Shown piece by piece: positions 35,116 through 45,016 of a stretch of 64,000 nt of DNA. Under the pieces are notes generated by a model. The model saw only the letters and a list, made by a program, of their open reading frames with translations, did no database searches and was not told the DNA's origin. The position numbers and the translations under genes are program-made. The number at the start of each line of letters is the position of its first letter. The stretch's first letter is position 1. Source of the stretch: Pseudomonas sp. ANT_H4 (lineage in GTDB: Bacteria > Pseudomonadota > Gammaproteobacteria > Pseudomonadales > Pseudomonadaceae); assembly GCF_008369295.1 (NCBI RefSeq), contig NZ_VOBG01000001.1:1-64000 (forward strand), written 5' to 3'.

Positions 35116-35939
35116 AGAGGTTTCTCCAGTACGGCATACACCACTTGATAGGTCGCCGGCAGCCCTTGGGCCTGGCGAAACTGCTCGTATGCCTCAACCA
35201 GTGCAACAATCCGTGCACGGCCGGTCAAGCCACCAGGGCGTCCCGGATTAAGATTGTGCGCACCCAACGCTTTCAATTCATGGGTCAGGCTGCGCACATC
35301 CGGGTAGTGCAGCACATGGGGACGTTGCTCCAGGCTCACTACCTGCAACCCGCTGTTGTCGCACAGCTGTTGATAAGTACTGAACGGCCGGAAGCGATTA
35401 ACGTGAACCAGGCCGTCCGCCGCCCGCCAGCTTTCCCGTAGTTCATCCAGCGTCCCGACGCACAGGCTGGCAAACGCCAGCACGCCACCGGGCTGCAACA
35501 CTCGCCGGGCTTCGCCGAGCACCGCCGCGAAATCGGCGCACCATTGCACCGCAAGACTGGAAAAAATCAGCCCGCAACTGCTGTCCTGCAACGGCAGGCG
35601 TTCGGCATCACCGGCGATGAAATGCTCGGCACCGCCCAAGGGCCGGGCGTGATTGAGCATCCCTTCGGCGATATCCAGCGCCAGGCCTTGGCTGCCGGCA
35701 AATGTAGCGGCCAGCGCACGGCTGAAATAACCAGTGCCGCAGCCCAGGTCCAACCAGCGCTGGGGAGAAAACCCCTCGGGCAGACGCCGCAGCAGTTCGC
35801 CACCGACCGCACGCTGCAACTCGGCGACGCTGTCATAGCTGGCCGCCGCACGGGAAAAGGATGCTGCAACCTGACGCTTGTCGGGCAAGGTCCCTGGCAC
35901 TGGAAAAGGGCGCAATAGAGGATGGGATAAATCAGTCAT
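35112..35939 (-). CDS. bioC: Malonyl-ACP O-methyltransferase
   Basis: 275 residues from the ATG at 35939. An ATG four codons upstream is also possible. SAM-binding [15 protein letters not shown] and the BioC start [23 protein letters not shown] are clear. It methylates malonyl-ACP to disguise it as a fatty-acid primer for pimelate synthesis. Its start lies 8 bp inside the bioH end, indicating coupled translation. Confidence 0.95.
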   Translation of the reverse strand: MTDLSHPLLRPFPVPGTLPDKRQVAASFSRAAASYDSVAELQRAVGGELLRRLPEGFSPQRWLDLGCGTGYFSRALAATFAGSQGLALDIAEGMLNHARPLGGAEHFIAGDAERLPLQDSSCGLIFSSLAVQWCADFAAVLGEARRVLQPGGVLAFASLCVGTLDELRESWRAADGLVHVNRFRPFSTYQQLCDNSGLQVVSLEQRPHVLHYPDVRSLTHELKALGAHNLNPGRPGGLTGRARIVALVEAYEQFRQAQGLPATYQVVYAVLEKPL

Positions 35940-36663
35940 CACCGCACTCATGCAAAAAAGCCTGGATCGCCCCGGCTACGCCATGGGGGTCCTCCAGAAG
36001 AAAGGCGTGGCCGACCTGTTCAATCAGACCGATTTCAACATCCGGCAATAACTTCAACAGTTCACTGCCCGCCTCAGCGGGCACCAGGCCATCCAGCCCG
36101 GCAAACAAATGCAGTTGCGGACCGCGAAAGGCCTGCAAGGCGTCCCGAGTGTCCAACTGCGTCAACAACTCAAGGCCAGTCATCAGCACCTTGGACGGCG
36201 TATTCGGCGCACCGCTGACCAACAAGCGCGCCAGGCCCCGTGGATCTTGCGCGCCCTTGGCACAGAGCAGGCCGAAGCGTTTGAGGGTGACTTGGGAGTC
36301 GGCATGGCAACCGGCGAGGAAGGCGTCGAAGGTTTCTGCGGGCATTGCGCTCGGCCAACCGTCATGGGCGACGAAACATGGGTTGCAGGCCAAGGTCAGC
36401 AAACCGCAACAGCGGTCACCGCGACGGGCCGCCAGCTCCGAAGCAAGCATGCCACCCAGGGACCAACCGCCGAGCCAGGCGTTATCGGGCAGCGTCGCAT
36501 CGAGTTCGTCGAGCCACTCGTCGAGGTCACTGGAGCCCAGTTCCGGCAAGGGCTCGATATCGACCCGCAGGCGCTCGTCCAACCCTCGCAACGCGGCGGC
36601 CAAAGGTTCCAGCGGCGACACGCCAAGGCCCCAGCCGGGCAGCAATATCAGTCGATCACGCAT
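35932..36663 (-). CDS. bioH: Pimeloyl-ACP methyl ester carboxylesterase
   Basis: 243 residues, alpha/beta hydrolase. The nucleophile elbow is [10 protein letters not shown] (Ser in G-x-S-x-G). [10 protein letters not shown] carries the probable catalytic Asp and [11 protein letters not shown] the His. It removes the methyl group from pimeloyl-ACP methyl ester once the chain is complete. It overlaps bioF by eight bases upstream and bioC downstream. Confidence 0.94.
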   Translation of the reverse strand: MRDRLILLPGWGLGVSPLEPLAAALRGLDERLRVDIEPLPELGSSDLDEWLDELDATLPDNAWLGGWSLGGMLASELAARRGDRCCGLLTLACNPCFVAHDGWPSAMPAETFDAFLAGCHADSQVTLKRFGLLCAKGAQDPRGLARLLVSGAPNTPSKVLMTGLELLTQLDTRDALQAFRGPQLHLFAGLDGLVPAEAGSELLKLLPDVEIGLIEQVGHAFLLEDPHGVAGAIQAFLHECGDD

Positions 36664-37834
36664 GGTCGGGCTCCTGGCCTAACAAGCGGAAACACTCTTC
36701 CAATGCGCTTAACAATAGCTGCACCTGCGTTTCACTGTGGGCCGCCGACAATGTCACCCGCAAACGGGCACTCCCGGCGGGCACTGTGGGCGGACGAATC
36801 GCAGTGACCATCAGCCCTCGCTCACGCAGCATCTGTGACAAGCGCACCGCCCGGCCACTGTCGCCGATCATGATCGGCTGGATCGGCGTGAAGCTGTCCA
36901 TCAGCTCCAGGCCGATTTGCTGGGCGCCCTGGCGAAACTGGCGGATCAGCGTATTCAGATGCTCGCGTCGCCAGTGTTCTGTGCGCAGCAACTCAAGGCT
37001 TTTCAGGGTGGCGCACGCCAGCGCTGGCGGCTGGCTGGTGGTGTAGATGTACGGCCGGGCGAACTGGATCAGGCTTTCGATCAACTCCTCGCTGCCGGCG
37101 ACAAACGCGCCAGCCGTGCCGAACGCCTTGCCCAGGGTGCCGACCAGCACCGGGACGTCTTCCTGGCTCAGGCCGAAATGCTCGACGATCCCGCCACCAT
37201 TGGCGCCCAGCGGGCCGAAACCATGGGCGTCATCGACCATCAACCAGGCGCCTTTGGCCCGGGTTTCAAGGGCCAGCGCCGGCAGGTCGGCAAGGTCGCC
37301 GTCCATGCTGAACACGCCGTCGGTGACCACCAATGTGTTGCCGGTGGCTTTCTCCAGGCGCCTGGCCAGGCTGACAGCGTCGTTGTGCAGATAACGATTG
37401 AAGCGCGCCCCGCTGAGCAAGCCGGCATCCAGTAAGGAGGCGTGGTTGAGGCGGTCTTCCAGAACCGTATCGCCCTGCCCGACCAATGCAGTAACCGCAC
37501 CGAGGTTAGCCATGTAGCCGGTGGTGAACAGCAGCGCCCGAGGGCGACCGGTGAGGTCGGCCAAGGCTTCTTCCAGTTCATGGTGCGGCGTGCTGTGGCC
37601 AATCACCAGGTGGGATGCGCCACCACCCACGCCCCAGCGAGAAGCACCGGCGCGCCAGGCTTCGATCACTTGCGGGTGATTGGCCAGGCCCAGATAGTCG
37701 TTGTTGCAGAAGGCGAGCAAAGGCTGGCCATCCACCACCACTTGCGGGCCTTGGGGGCTTTCCAGCAGTGGCCGTTGGCGATAAAGGTGTTCGGCACGAC
37801 GGGCAGCGAGACGCGCGGCGAGATCGAAAGACAT
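36656..37834 (-). CDS. bioF: 8-amino-7-oxononanoate synthase
   Basis: 392 residues, alpha-oxoamine synthase of PLP type. The Schiff-base Lys is in [27 protein letters not shown] holds the PLP-pyridine Asp and [13 protein letters not shown] is the N-terminal signature. It condenses pimeloyl-ACP or -CoA with L-alanine. It follows bioB by about 67 bp and is translationally overlapped with bioH. Confidence 0.95.
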   Translation of the reverse strand: MSFDLAARLAARRAEHLYRQRPLLESPQGPQVVVDGQPLLAFCNNDYLGLANHPQVIEAWRAGASRWGVGGGASHLVIGHSTPHHELEEALADLTGRPRALLFTTGYMANLGAVTALVGQGDTVLEDRLNHASLLDAGLLSGARFNRYLHNDAVSLARRLEKATGNTLVVTDGVFSMDGDLADLPALALETRAKGAWLMVDDAHGFGPLGANGGGIVEHFGLSQEDVPVLVGTLGKAFGTAGAFVAGSEELIESLIQFARPYIYTTSQPPALACATLKSLELLRTEHWRREHLNTLIRQFRQGAQQIGLELMDSFTPIQPIMIGDSGRAVRLSQMLRERGLMVTAIRPPTVPAGSARLRVTLSAAHSETQVQLLLSALEECFRLLGQEPDHA

Positions 37835-37901
37835 GCAGGCCTCGGGGATATCAGAAATTGAATGTAGCCGCTGCCGCAGCGGCTACAGGGTGAAGCCAGG
37901 A

Positions 37902-38957
37902 TCAAACCGCGGCGTTATAAAACTGCTCGCTGCTCTTCTGTTCCACCAGCGCCTGCTCGATGGCCGCCTGGTGTACCTCATCGGCATGCTCCTCGCGAGC
38001 TTGCGGCAAGATTCCCAGGCGCGAGAACAACTGCATGTCCTTGTCCGCCTGCGGGTTGGCGGTGGTCAGCAGTTTGTCGCCGTAGAAAATCGAGTTGGCG
38101 CCGGCAAAAAACGCCAGGGCCTGCATTTGCTCGTTCATTGCTTCCCGACCAGCCGACAGGCGCACATGGGATTGCGGCATGAGAATGCGCGCCACCGCCA
38201 GCATGCGGATAAAGTCGAACGGGTCGATGTCCTCGGCGTTTTCCAGAGGCGTGCCAGCGACTTTGACCAGCATATTGATCGGCACCGACTCCGGATGCTC
38301 CGGCAGGTTGGCCAGTTGGATCAGCAGGTTGGCGCGATCATCGAGGGACTCGCCCATGCCGAGGATGCCGCCGGAGCAGATCTTCATCCCTGAATCACGC
38401 ACGTAGGCCAGGGTTTGCAGGCGCTCACCGTAGGTGCGGGTGGTGATGATGGAGCCATAGAACTCCGGCGAGGTGTCGAGGTTATGGTTGTAATAATCCA
38501 GACCGGCCTGGGCCAGTGCTTCAGTCTGGTCCTGGTCGAGGCTGCCGAGGGTCATGCAGGTTTCCAGGCCCATGGCCTTGACGCCTTTGACCATCTGCAA
38601 CACGTAGGGCATGTCCTTGGCCGACGGGTGTTTCCAGGCCGCGCCCATGCAGAAGCGGGTCGAGCCGATGGCTTTGGCGCGGGCGGCCTCTTCGAGGACT
38701 TTCTGCACTTCCATCAGTTTTTCTTTTTCCAGGCCAGTGTTGTAGTGGCCCGACTGCGGACAATATTTGCAATCTTCCGGGCAGGCGCCGGTCTTGATCG
38801 ACAAAAGGGTAGAAACCTGGACCCGATTGGCATCGAAATGCGCGCGGTGCACGGTCTGCGCCTGGAACAACAAGTCATTGAATGGCTGCACGAAAAGCGC
38901 TTTGACTTCGGCTAAAGACCAATCGTGACGCAGGTTGGCAGTGATGCTGGCGCTCAT
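37902..38957 (-). CDS. bioB: Biotin synthase
   Basis: 351 residues. Radical SAM cysteines C59-PED-C63-KY-C66 and [13 protein letters not shown] for the sulfur-donating cluster region are present. It inserts sulfur into dethiobiotin using two iron-sulfur clusters and SAM. It is the first gene of bioBFHCD, divergent from comF. The 92-bp intergenic region must hold both promoters. No BirA-type operator could be recognised by eye. Confidence 0.96.
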   Translation of the reverse strand: MSASITANLRHDWSLAEVKALFVQPFNDLLFQAQTVHRAHFDANRVQVSTLLSIKTGACPEDCKYCPQSGHYNTGLEKEKLMEVQKVLEEAARAKAIGSTRFCMGAAWKHPSAKDMPYVLQMVKGVKAMGLETCMTLGSLDQDQTEALAQAGLDYYNHNLDTSPEFYGSIITTRTYGERLQTLAYVRDSGMKICSGGILGMGESLDDRANLLIQLANLPEHPESVPINMLVKVAGTPLENAEDIDPFDFIRMLAVARILMPQSHVRLSAGREAMNEQMQALAFFAGANSIFYGDKLLTTANPQADKDMQLFSRLGILPQAREEHADEVHQAAIEQALVEQKSSEQFYNAAV

Positions 38958-39049
38958 GGGCGATTCCTTGTTTATGCTTTGGCAAGCGCTGCGGGAAAGG
39001 TAATACCCACAGGCACGACACGGATGCTCGGCATATTTAAGGAAGAATC

Positions 39050-39787
39050 ATGCACTGTCAACCCAGACTCAAACACGAAGTCTACATCTGGTCGAAAAAC
39101 AACCAGATCTGTTTAATTTGCGATGAGGCCACTGATACGGCCCATTCGATCTGTAACTTCTGCGAAACCGAACTGCCGTGGCTGATGGATCATTGCGAAG
39201 TGTGCGCCCTGCCCCTGCCCATGGCGGGCCTGACCTGCGGCCAATGCCAAAGGCAGCCACCCACGTTTAAACACGTAGCTACGCCCTTTACCTACAGCTT
39301 CCCGGTCGACACGCTGATCAGCCGCTTCAAGCACCAGGCCCGATGGCCGCTGGGCCATTTGCTGGCACACCTACTGGGACAATGCCTGCAAGATCGCTAT
39401 GAAAACGCCGAACTGACACGCCCTGACTGCCTGTTCCCGGTTCCCATGGCCCGTAGACGCCTACGGGAAAGGGGCTATAATCAGGCGGCAATGCTCGCGC
39501 GATGGTTGAGCAAGGATTTGGACATTCCCTGCGATGAGCGGGTGTTACTACGCCCACATGAAACCGTGGCACAGCAAGACCTGGACGCGAAGAACCGCAA
39601 AAGCAATCTGCTCAAGGCATTTGCACTGGCACCCGGCGCTGCGGTCCAAGGCCTCCATCTGGCCCTGGTGGACGATGTACTGACCACCGGCGCCACCGCC
39701 AACAGCCTGGCCCGGCTGTTAATCGACGCTGGCGCGCGGCAGGTCGACGTGTACTGCCTGGCGCGTACGCCAAAACCTGGCACATGA
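39050..39787 (+). CDS. ComF-family phosphoribosyltransferase-like protein
   Basis: 245 residues, ATG after AAGGAAGA. Two N-terminal zinc-binding Cys pairs (CLICDEATD, CNFCE, then CEVCALPLP and CGQCQ) precede a type I phosphoribosyltransferase domain with the PRPP loop LALVDDVLTTGATA. FPVPMARRRLRERGYNQA is the typical ComF block. In competent bacteria ComF helps take up or process single-stranded DNA. In Pseudomonas the role is unproven. It is divergent from bioB, an arrangement shared with many gamma-proteobacteria. Confidence 0.9.
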   Translation: MHCQPRLKHEVYIWSKNNQICLICDEATDTAHSICNFCETELPWLMDHCEVCALPLPMAGLTCGQCQRQPPTFKHVATPFTYSFPVDTLISRFKHQARWPLGHLLAHLLGQCLQDRYENAELTRPDCLFPVPMARRRLRERGYNQAAMLARWLSKDLDIPCDERVLLRPHETVAQQDLDAKNRKSNLLKAFALAPGAAVQGLHLALVDDVLTTGATANSLARLLIDAGARQVDVYCLARTPKPGT

Positions 39788-39852
39788 CTTGACGCCGGCG
39801 CGCCCTGCCCGCAACGTCCTGTGTATTCCATCGAAGCGTGTAACCGTTCGTC

Positions 39853-40617
39853 ATGACTTTACCGACCCTGTTGAGCCAACACATCGTCCGTCGCCCCCAG
39901 CGCATTGCCTTGCTGCAGCACATCGCCGAACAGGGCTCCATCACCCGCGCGGCGAAAAGTGCCGGCCTAAGTTACAAAGCCGCCTGGGACGCCATTGATG
40001 AGCTGAACAACCTGGCGCAAAAGCCGCTGGTGGAACGCAGCGTCGGCGGCAAGGGCGGTGGTGGCGCGCGGTTATCCACAGAAGGTGAACGGGTGCTGCG
40101 TCTCTACCAACGCTTGCAAGCGCTGCAAGCCCAAGTGCTGGATGCCGCTGAAGATGCCAGCGACCTCGACTTGCTCGGCCGCCTGATGCTGCGCACCAGT
40201 GCCCGCAATCAGTTGCACGGCAAAATCATCGCCATCGATAGCCATGGCCGCAACGACCTGATCCGCCTGGAGCTGGCCGCTGGGCTCACCCTCGATGCGC
40301 AGATTACCCACGACAGTACCCTGCGCCTGGAGCTGGAAATCGGCACCGAGGTAGTGGCGTTGATCAAGGCTGGTTGGCTCGAAGTCGTCGCGGTCGAGGC
40401 AGCCACAACACTTGAACACAATTGCATGAGCGGTAATATCGACGCCATTCTCGACGCCGACGATGGCCCCAGCGAAGTGCGCATCGCCCTGCCCAATGGC
40501 CAGGTTTTATGCGCGCTGGCGCAACCCGAGCAGCTCAAGGCGTTGGGTGCCGTCAACGGAAAAACCATCCAGGTGCAGTTCGCGCCCAGCAATGTGCTGC
40601 TGGGTATCGCGGTGTAA
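39853..40617 (+). CDS. modE: ModE-family molybdate-responsive regulator
   Basis: 254 residues. N-terminal winged helix (IALLQHIAEQGSITRAAK, AGLSYKAAWDAIDELNNL) followed by a GGGGARLS turn and two Mop/TOBE domains (LMLRTSARNQLHGKIIAI and VEAATTLEHNCMSGNIDAI, then GEV-like strands), the full ModE architecture that binds molybdate between dimer subunits. It probably represses a molybdate transporter, which is not in the window. Starts 65 bp after comF. In P. aeruginosa the neighbouring order is the same, as I recall. Confidence 0.9.
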   Translation: MTLPTLLSQHIVRRPQRIALLQHIAEQGSITRAAKSAGLSYKAAWDAIDELNNLAQKPLVERSVGGKGGGGARLSTEGERVLRLYQRLQALQAQVLDAAEDASDLDLLGRLMLRTSARNQLHGKIIAIDSHGRNDLIRLELAAGLTLDAQITHDSTLRLELEIGTEVVALIKAGWLEVVAVEAATTLEHNCMSGNIDAILDADDGPSEVRIALPNGQVLCALAQPEQLKALGAVNGKTIQVQFAPSNVLLGIAV

Positions 40618-40660
40618 CTGACGCCCGTCGCAAAACTGCAACGGTTTCGTCACACCCGTT

Positions 40661-40689
40661 CCTTATGGTGTTTGCAAAAACCATAAAGG
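40661..40689 (+). promoter_or_regulatory. Hairpin next to the phoX ribosome site
   Basis: CCTTATGGT (40661-40669) pairs with ACCATAAAGG (40680-40689) with one bulged A. The 3' arm runs into AAAGGGAG, the phoX ribosome-binding site, so the fold would partly hide it. Confidence 0.4.
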
Positions 40690-40698
40690 GAGCCTGAT

Positions 40699-42597
40699 AT
40701 GAACCTATTAGAAGAAAACCAAGCCACTGACCTTGAACAGATGGTCGGCCTTAGTCGCCGCCGCTTTATCGGTGCCGGCGCCCTGTGCGGTGCCGCGATG
40801 TTCCTGGGTGGCAACCTGCTGACCCGCAGCGCCCTGGCCGTCAATGCCGCGTCTTCAAGCCCCTTGCTGGGCTTTGCCAGCATCGCCGCCGCTACCAGCG
40901 ACACCATCACCCTGCCGCCCGGCTACACCTCTTCGGTGCTGATCAGTTGGGGCCAGCCGCTGCATAAGGATGCACCCGCCTTTGACCCAACCGGCAACGG
41001 TACCGCCAAAGCCCAGGAGCTGCAGTTCGGCGACAACAACGATGGCATGAGCCTGTTCGCCTTCCCTGGTGACGACCGCAGGGCGCTGATGGCCATCAAC
41101 AACGAATACACCAACTACCGCTACCTGTTCGCCCACGGTGGCATGCCGCAATCGACCGAAGACGTGCACAAGGCCCTGGCCAGCGAAGGTGTGTCGGTAA
41201 TCGAGGTGCAGCGCAAAGGCGATACTTGGCAGTTCGTCCAGGACTCGCGCTACAACCGGCGCATCCACGGTAACTCGCCCCTGCGCTTCGGCGGTCCGGC
41301 TGCCGGGCACGCCTGGCTGCAAACCGAGGCTGACAAGAGCGGCAAAAAAGTCCTCGGCACGTTCCAGAACTGCGCCAACGGCATGACCCCGTGGGGCACT
41401 TACCTGACCTGCGAAGAAAACTTCACCGACTGTTTCGGTAGCAGCAACCCGCAGCAAGCGTTCGACGCCGGGCAGAAACGCTACGGCGTGGTAGCCGCCA
41501 GCAAGGACATCAACTGGCATCAGCACGACCCGCGCTTTGATATGGCAAAGAACCCCAACGAACTCAACCGCCATGGCTGGGTGGTGGAAATCGACCCGTT
41601 CGACCCACAATCCACACCGGTCAAGCGCACCGCACTGGGTCGCTTCAAGCACGAAAACGCCGCCCTCGCTGAAACACGCGACGGCCATGCCGTGGTTTAC
41701 ATGGGCGACGACGAACGTGGCGAATTTATCTACAAGTTCATCAGCCGCGACAAGATCAATCACAAAAATCCCAAGGCCAATAAAGATCTGCTGGACCACG
41801 GCACCTTGTACGTGGCGATTTTCGATGCAGGCGATGGCAATGCAGACCATCCCAAGGGTCAGGGCCAATGGGTCGAACTAACCTTCGGCAAAAACGGCAT
41901 CGACGCCAGCTCAGGTTTCGCCAGCCAGGCCCAAGTGCTGATCCACGCACGCCTGGCCGCCAGCATCGTGAAGGCCACTCGCATGGATCGCCCGGAATGG
42001 ATTGTCGTCAGCCCCAGCGACGGCCAGGTCTATTGCACCCTGACCAACAACGCCAAGCGCGGCGAAGACGGCCAACCAGTAGGCGGGCCCAACCCACGGG
42101 AGAAAAACGTCTACGGCCAAATCCTGCGCTGGAAGGCCAATGCCGATGACCACGGCGCGCCAAACTTCACCTGGGACTTGTTTGTGGTGGCGGGCAACCC
42201 CAGCGTGCATGCCGGCAAGCCCAAGGGCGGCTCGTCCAACATAAACCCGCAGAACATGTTCAACAGCCCCGACGGCCTGGGCTTCGACAAGGCTGGGCGC
42301 TTGTGGATTCTCACCGATGGCGACTACAGCAACAGCGGCGACTTTGCCGGCATGGGCAATAACCAGATGTTGTGCGCCGACCCGACGACGGGTGAGATTC
42401 GCCGGTTCATGGTCGGGCCGGTGGCATGCGAGGTGACAGGGATCAGCTTTTCGCCAGATCAGAAAACCCTGTTTGTGGGAATTCAGCATCCAGGGGAAAC
42501 CGGTGGTTCGACGTTCCCAGAGTATTTGCCCAACGGCAAGCCACGGTCGTCGGTGATGGCGATTCGACGGGAGGATGGTGGGATCGTCGGTTCATAA
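40699..42597 (+). CDS. phoX: PhoX-family alkaline phosphatase (Tat-exported)
   Basis: 632 residues. The twin-arginine signal is at about residues 19-25 (SRRRFIG) followed by a hydrophobic stretch (GALCGAAMFLGGNLL) and a cleavage-like ALAVNA, so the folded protein is exported to the periplasm. The mature part has PhoX/DUF839 blocks (YLTCEENFTDCFG, GRFKHENAALA, YMGDDERGEFIYKF, NSPDGLGFDKAGRLWILTDG). PhoX enzymes are calcium/iron monoesterases that release phosphate from organic esters. Pho-regulon control is expected from the family, but I could not identify a convincing Pho box. Confidence 0.9.
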   Translation: MNLLEENQATDLEQMVGLSRRRFIGAGALCGAAMFLGGNLLTRSALAVNAASSSPLLGFASIAAATSDTITLPPGYTSSVLISWGQPLHKDAPAFDPTGNGTAKAQELQFGDNNDGMSLFAFPGDDRRALMAINNEYTNYRYLFAHGGMPQSTEDVHKALASEGVSVIEVQRKGDTWQFVQDSRYNRRIHGNSPLRFGGPAAGHAWLQTEADKSGKKVLGTFQNCANGMTPWGTYLTCEENFTDCFGSSNPQQAFDAGQKRYGVVAASKDINWHQHDPRFDMAKNPNELNRHGWVVEIDPFDPQSTPVKRTALGRFKHENAALAETRDGHAVVYMGDDERGEFIYKFISRDKINHKNPKANKDLLDHGTLYVAIFDAGDGNADHPKGQGQWVELTFGKNGIDASSGFASQAQVLIHARLAASIVKATRMDRPEWIVVSPSDGQVYCTLTNNAKRGEDGQPVGGPNPREKNVYGQILRWKANADDHGAPNFTWDLFVVAGNPSVHAGKPKGGSSNINPQNMFNSPDGLGFDKAGRLWILTDGDYSNSGDFAGMGNNQMLCADPTTGEIRRFMVGPVACEVTGISFSPDQKTLFVGIQHPGETGGSTFPEYLPNGKPRSSVMAIRREDGGIVGS

Positions 42598-42615
42598 AGA
42601 GCCAACACAGTTTTC

Positions 42616-42748
42616 TGTGGCGAGCGGGCTTGCCCGCGTTGGGCCGCGCAGCAGCCCCAAAACCAGCCACAGTGTTATGTCTGAAAGAATGCGGCGCTAA
42701 TAAGAAGGGCTGCTTCGCAGCCCAACGCGGGCAAGCCCGCTCGCCACA
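42616..42748. repeat. REP doublet (REPIN) between phoX and srkA
   Basis: TGTGGCGAGCGGGCTTGCCC at the left (from 42616) and its inverted copy GGGCAAGCCCGCTCGCCACA at the right (ending 42748) enclose about 90 bp. Each arm is itself a GCGGGC/GCCCGC palindrome. This is the P. fluorescens REP type mobilised by RAYT transposases. A near-identical doublet is at 51584-51721. Confidence 0.85.
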
Positions 42749-42845
42749 ACAAGCTCACTCACCCAACACAGCCGCCACCTATCCAGGCTGGTGTGCGATA
42801 CCATACCGGGCCGGACGCGGCGCCCTGCTGCGCGCAGGAGTTCGC

Positions 42846-43820
42846 ATGGCCCACCCGTTTGCAACACTTACCCCTGACTTGGTGCTCGATGCAGTAGAGA
42901 GCATCGGTTTTCTCAGTGACGCCCGCATCCTCGCGCTCAACAGTTATGAAAACCGCGTCTATCAGGTCGGCATCGAAGATTCCGAGCCGCTGATCGCCAA
43001 GTTCTATCGCCCTCAGCGCTGGACCAACGAAGCGATTCTCGAAGAACACCGCTTCACTTTCGAACTGGCCGAGTGCGAAGTGCCGGTGGTCGCGCCGATG
43101 ATCCACAACGGCGAAAGCCTGTTCGAACACGCGGGTTTTCGCTTCACTCTGTTTCCCCGTCGCGGCGGCCGTGCGCCAGAGCCGGGCAATCTCGATCAGT
43201 TGCACCGCCTAGGGCAGTTGCTCGGTCGTTTACACGCGGTCGGCGCCACCCGCCCTTTCGAACACCGCGAAGCCCTGGGAGTGAAGAACTTCGGTCACGA
43301 TTCCCTGACTACCTTGCTGGAAGGCAATTTCATTCCCAAGAGCCTGCTGCCCGCCTACGAGTCCGTGGCCCGCGACCTGCTCAAGCGTGTGGAAGAGGTC
43401 TACAAGGCCACACCCCACAAGAACATCCGCATGCACGGCGACTGCCACCCCGGCAACATGATGTGCCGCGACGAGATGTTCCACATCGTCGACCTCGATG
43501 ACTGCCGCATGGGCCCGGCAGTGCAGGACTTGTGGATGATGCTCGCCGGTGATCGCCAGGAGTGCCTGGGGCAGTTGTCGGAATTGATGGACGGCTACCA
43601 GGAGTTCCACGACTTCGATCCTCGCGAGCTGGCGCTGATCGAACCCCTGCGCGCCCTGCGCCTGATGCACTACAGCGCCTGGCTGGCACGGCGTTGGGAT
43701 GACCCGGCGTTCCCCCACAGCTTCCCGTGGTTCGGCAGCGAGCGGTACTGGGGCGACCAGGTGCTGGCATTGCGCGAGCAACTGTCGGCACTCAATGAAG
43801 AGCCGTTGAAACTGTTCTAG
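42846..43820 (+). CDS. srkA: Stress-response Ser/Thr kinase SrkA (YihE/RdoA)
   Basis: 324 residues from the ATG at 42846 after GCAGGAGTTCGC. Kinase motifs of the aminoglycoside-phosphotransferase fold: FYRPQRWTNEAILEEH for the nucleotide Lys region, MHGDCHPGNMM as catalytic loop (Asp in HGD) and VDLDDCRMG as metal site. SrkA phosphorylates Ser/Thr residues and protects cells from stress-related death. Upstream sequence is a REP doublet, so the promoter must be in or close to it. P. aeruginosa has it in the same place. Confidence 0.9.
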   Translation: MAHPFATLTPDLVLDAVESIGFLSDARILALNSYENRVYQVGIEDSEPLIAKFYRPQRWTNEAILEEHRFTFELAECEVPVVAPMIHNGESLFEHAGFRFTLFPRRGGRAPEPGNLDQLHRLGQLLGRLHAVGATRPFEHREALGVKNFGHDSLTTLLEGNFIPKSLLPAYESVARDLLKRVEEVYKATPHKNIRMHGDCHPGNMMCRDEMFHIVDLDDCRMGPAVQDLWMMLAGDRQECLGQLSELMDGYQEFHDFDPRELALIEPLRALRLMHYSAWLARRWDDPAFPHSFPWFGSERYWGDQVLALREQLSALNEEPLKLF

Positions 43821-43833
43821 ACGGGCCCGCTCC

Positions 43834-43949
43834 TCTGTAGGAGCGAGGGGGACGCCTAGTTCTTGCTCGCGAGAAACCCGAGGGCAACGCGTTCATTCAG
43901 GATGATCGCGTTATCGTTAACGGTCTTCGCGAGCAAGCCCGCTCTACAG
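43834..43949. repeat. REP doublet of a second type between srkA and rarD
   Basis: CTGTAGGAGCGAGGGGG on the left and CGCGAGCAAGCCCGCTCTACAG on the right form diverged inverted arms around an internal region. The consensus is the GTAGGAGCGAGC/GCTCGCTCCTAC class, distinct from the GTGGCGAGCGGGC class at 42616 and 51584. The left arm is degenerate. Confidence 0.65.
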
Positions 43950-44021
43950 AAAGCAAATCCCATTGCCCGACAAATCTCCTTACAATCACAGCTTTGTTAG
44001 CTGCCTAAGCAAGGATTCTGC

Positions 44022-44906
44022 ATGCAAGCCGCCAACCCCCGTCGCGGGTACATATTGGGCCTGACTGCCTACGTCATCTGGGGAATGTTCCCGCTCTACT
44101 TCAAAGCAATCGCCAGCGTTCCCGCCGTAGAAATCATCGTGCACCGCGTGCTGTGGTCGGCGCTGTTCGGCGGCTTGCTGTTGATGGTCTGGAAACACCC
44201 TGGCTGGTGGCGCGAACTACGGGACAACCCAAAACGGCTGGCAATCCTGGCCTTGAGCGGGTCCTTGATCGCGGGCAACTGGCTGACCTACGTCTGGTCG
44301 GTAAACAGCGGCCGCATGCTGGAAGCCAGCCTGGGTTACTACATCAACCCGCTCGTGAATGTGCTGCTGGGCATGTTGCTCCTGGGCGAACGCCTGCGCC
44401 GCCTGCAATGGGTCGCCGTCGGGCTCGCCGCATTGGGCGTCGTGCAACAGGTGTGGCAAGTCGGCAGCCTGCCGTGGGTGTCCCTGGTGCTGGCGTTGAC
44501 CTTTGGCTTCTACGGTTTGATCCGCAAACAAGCGCCGGTCAAGGCATTGCCGGGGCTGGTGGTGGAAACCTGGATGCTAGTGCCTATTGCCGTGGCCTGG
44601 TTGCTGCTCAACCCAAGCGCCCACAGCGCACAAATGGAGTTCTGGGGCACGTCCGAAGCCTGGTGGCTGGTGGCCGCCGGCCCAGTGACGCTGATCCCGC
44701 TGGTGTGTTTCAACGCTGCCGCGCGGCATTTGCCCTACACCACACTGGGTTTCCTGCAGTACCTGGCGCCAACGCTGGTGCTGTTGCAGGCGGTGCTGTT
44801 GTTCGATGAGCACCTGACTTCCAGCAGCCTGGTGGCGTTTCTGTTTATCTGGGCGGGTCTTGCGGTCTACAGCGTCGATGCCTGGCTCAGCCTACGCAAA
44901 CGCTGA
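44022..44906 (+). CDS. rarD: RarD, EamA-family permease
   Basis: 294 residues with about ten membrane helices in two EamA repeats (for example ILGLTAYVIWGMFPLYFKAI, LGYYINPLVNVLLGMLLLGERL, LPYTTLGFLQYLAPTLVLL). The GYYINPL and QYLAPT blocks are the RarD signature. It is an inner-membrane drug/metabolite-superfamily transporter. RarD was named from chloramphenicol sensitivity phenotypes but its natural substrate is unknown. Single gene with its own promoter region downstream of a REP doublet. Confidence 0.9.
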   Translation: MQAANPRRGYILGLTAYVIWGMFPLYFKAIASVPAVEIIVHRVLWSALFGGLLLMVWKHPGWWRELRDNPKRLAILALSGSLIAGNWLTYVWSVNSGRMLEASLGYYINPLVNVLLGMLLLGERLRRLQWVAVGLAALGVVQQVWQVGSLPWVSLVLALTFGFYGLIRKQAPVKALPGLVVETWMLVPIAVAWLLLNPSAHSAQMEFWGTSEAWWLVAAGPVTLIPLVCFNAAARHLPYTTLGFLQYLAPTLVLLQAVLLFDEHLTSSSLVAFLFIWAGLAVYSVDAWLSLRKR

Positions 44907-45016
44907 TCAAATAACGCACATAACCCTGCAAGCCACAGCCCGACTGGCTTGCAGGGTTTCAACCCAAGGTTATCCACAGGCCCATGCAAGATTTCCATGC
45001 ATAACCTTGTGGGCAG

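Noticed and set aside
40636..40653. Pho box before phoX
   Set aside because: CTGCAAC-N4-TCGTCAC has the right 11-bp period but each half matches the CTGTCAT consensus at only about four of seven positions.
42426..42845. N-terminal extension of srkA
   Set aside because: The frame is open upstream but runs back through the REP doublet and the end of phoX. The ATG at 42846 has a ribosome site and gives the usual length.
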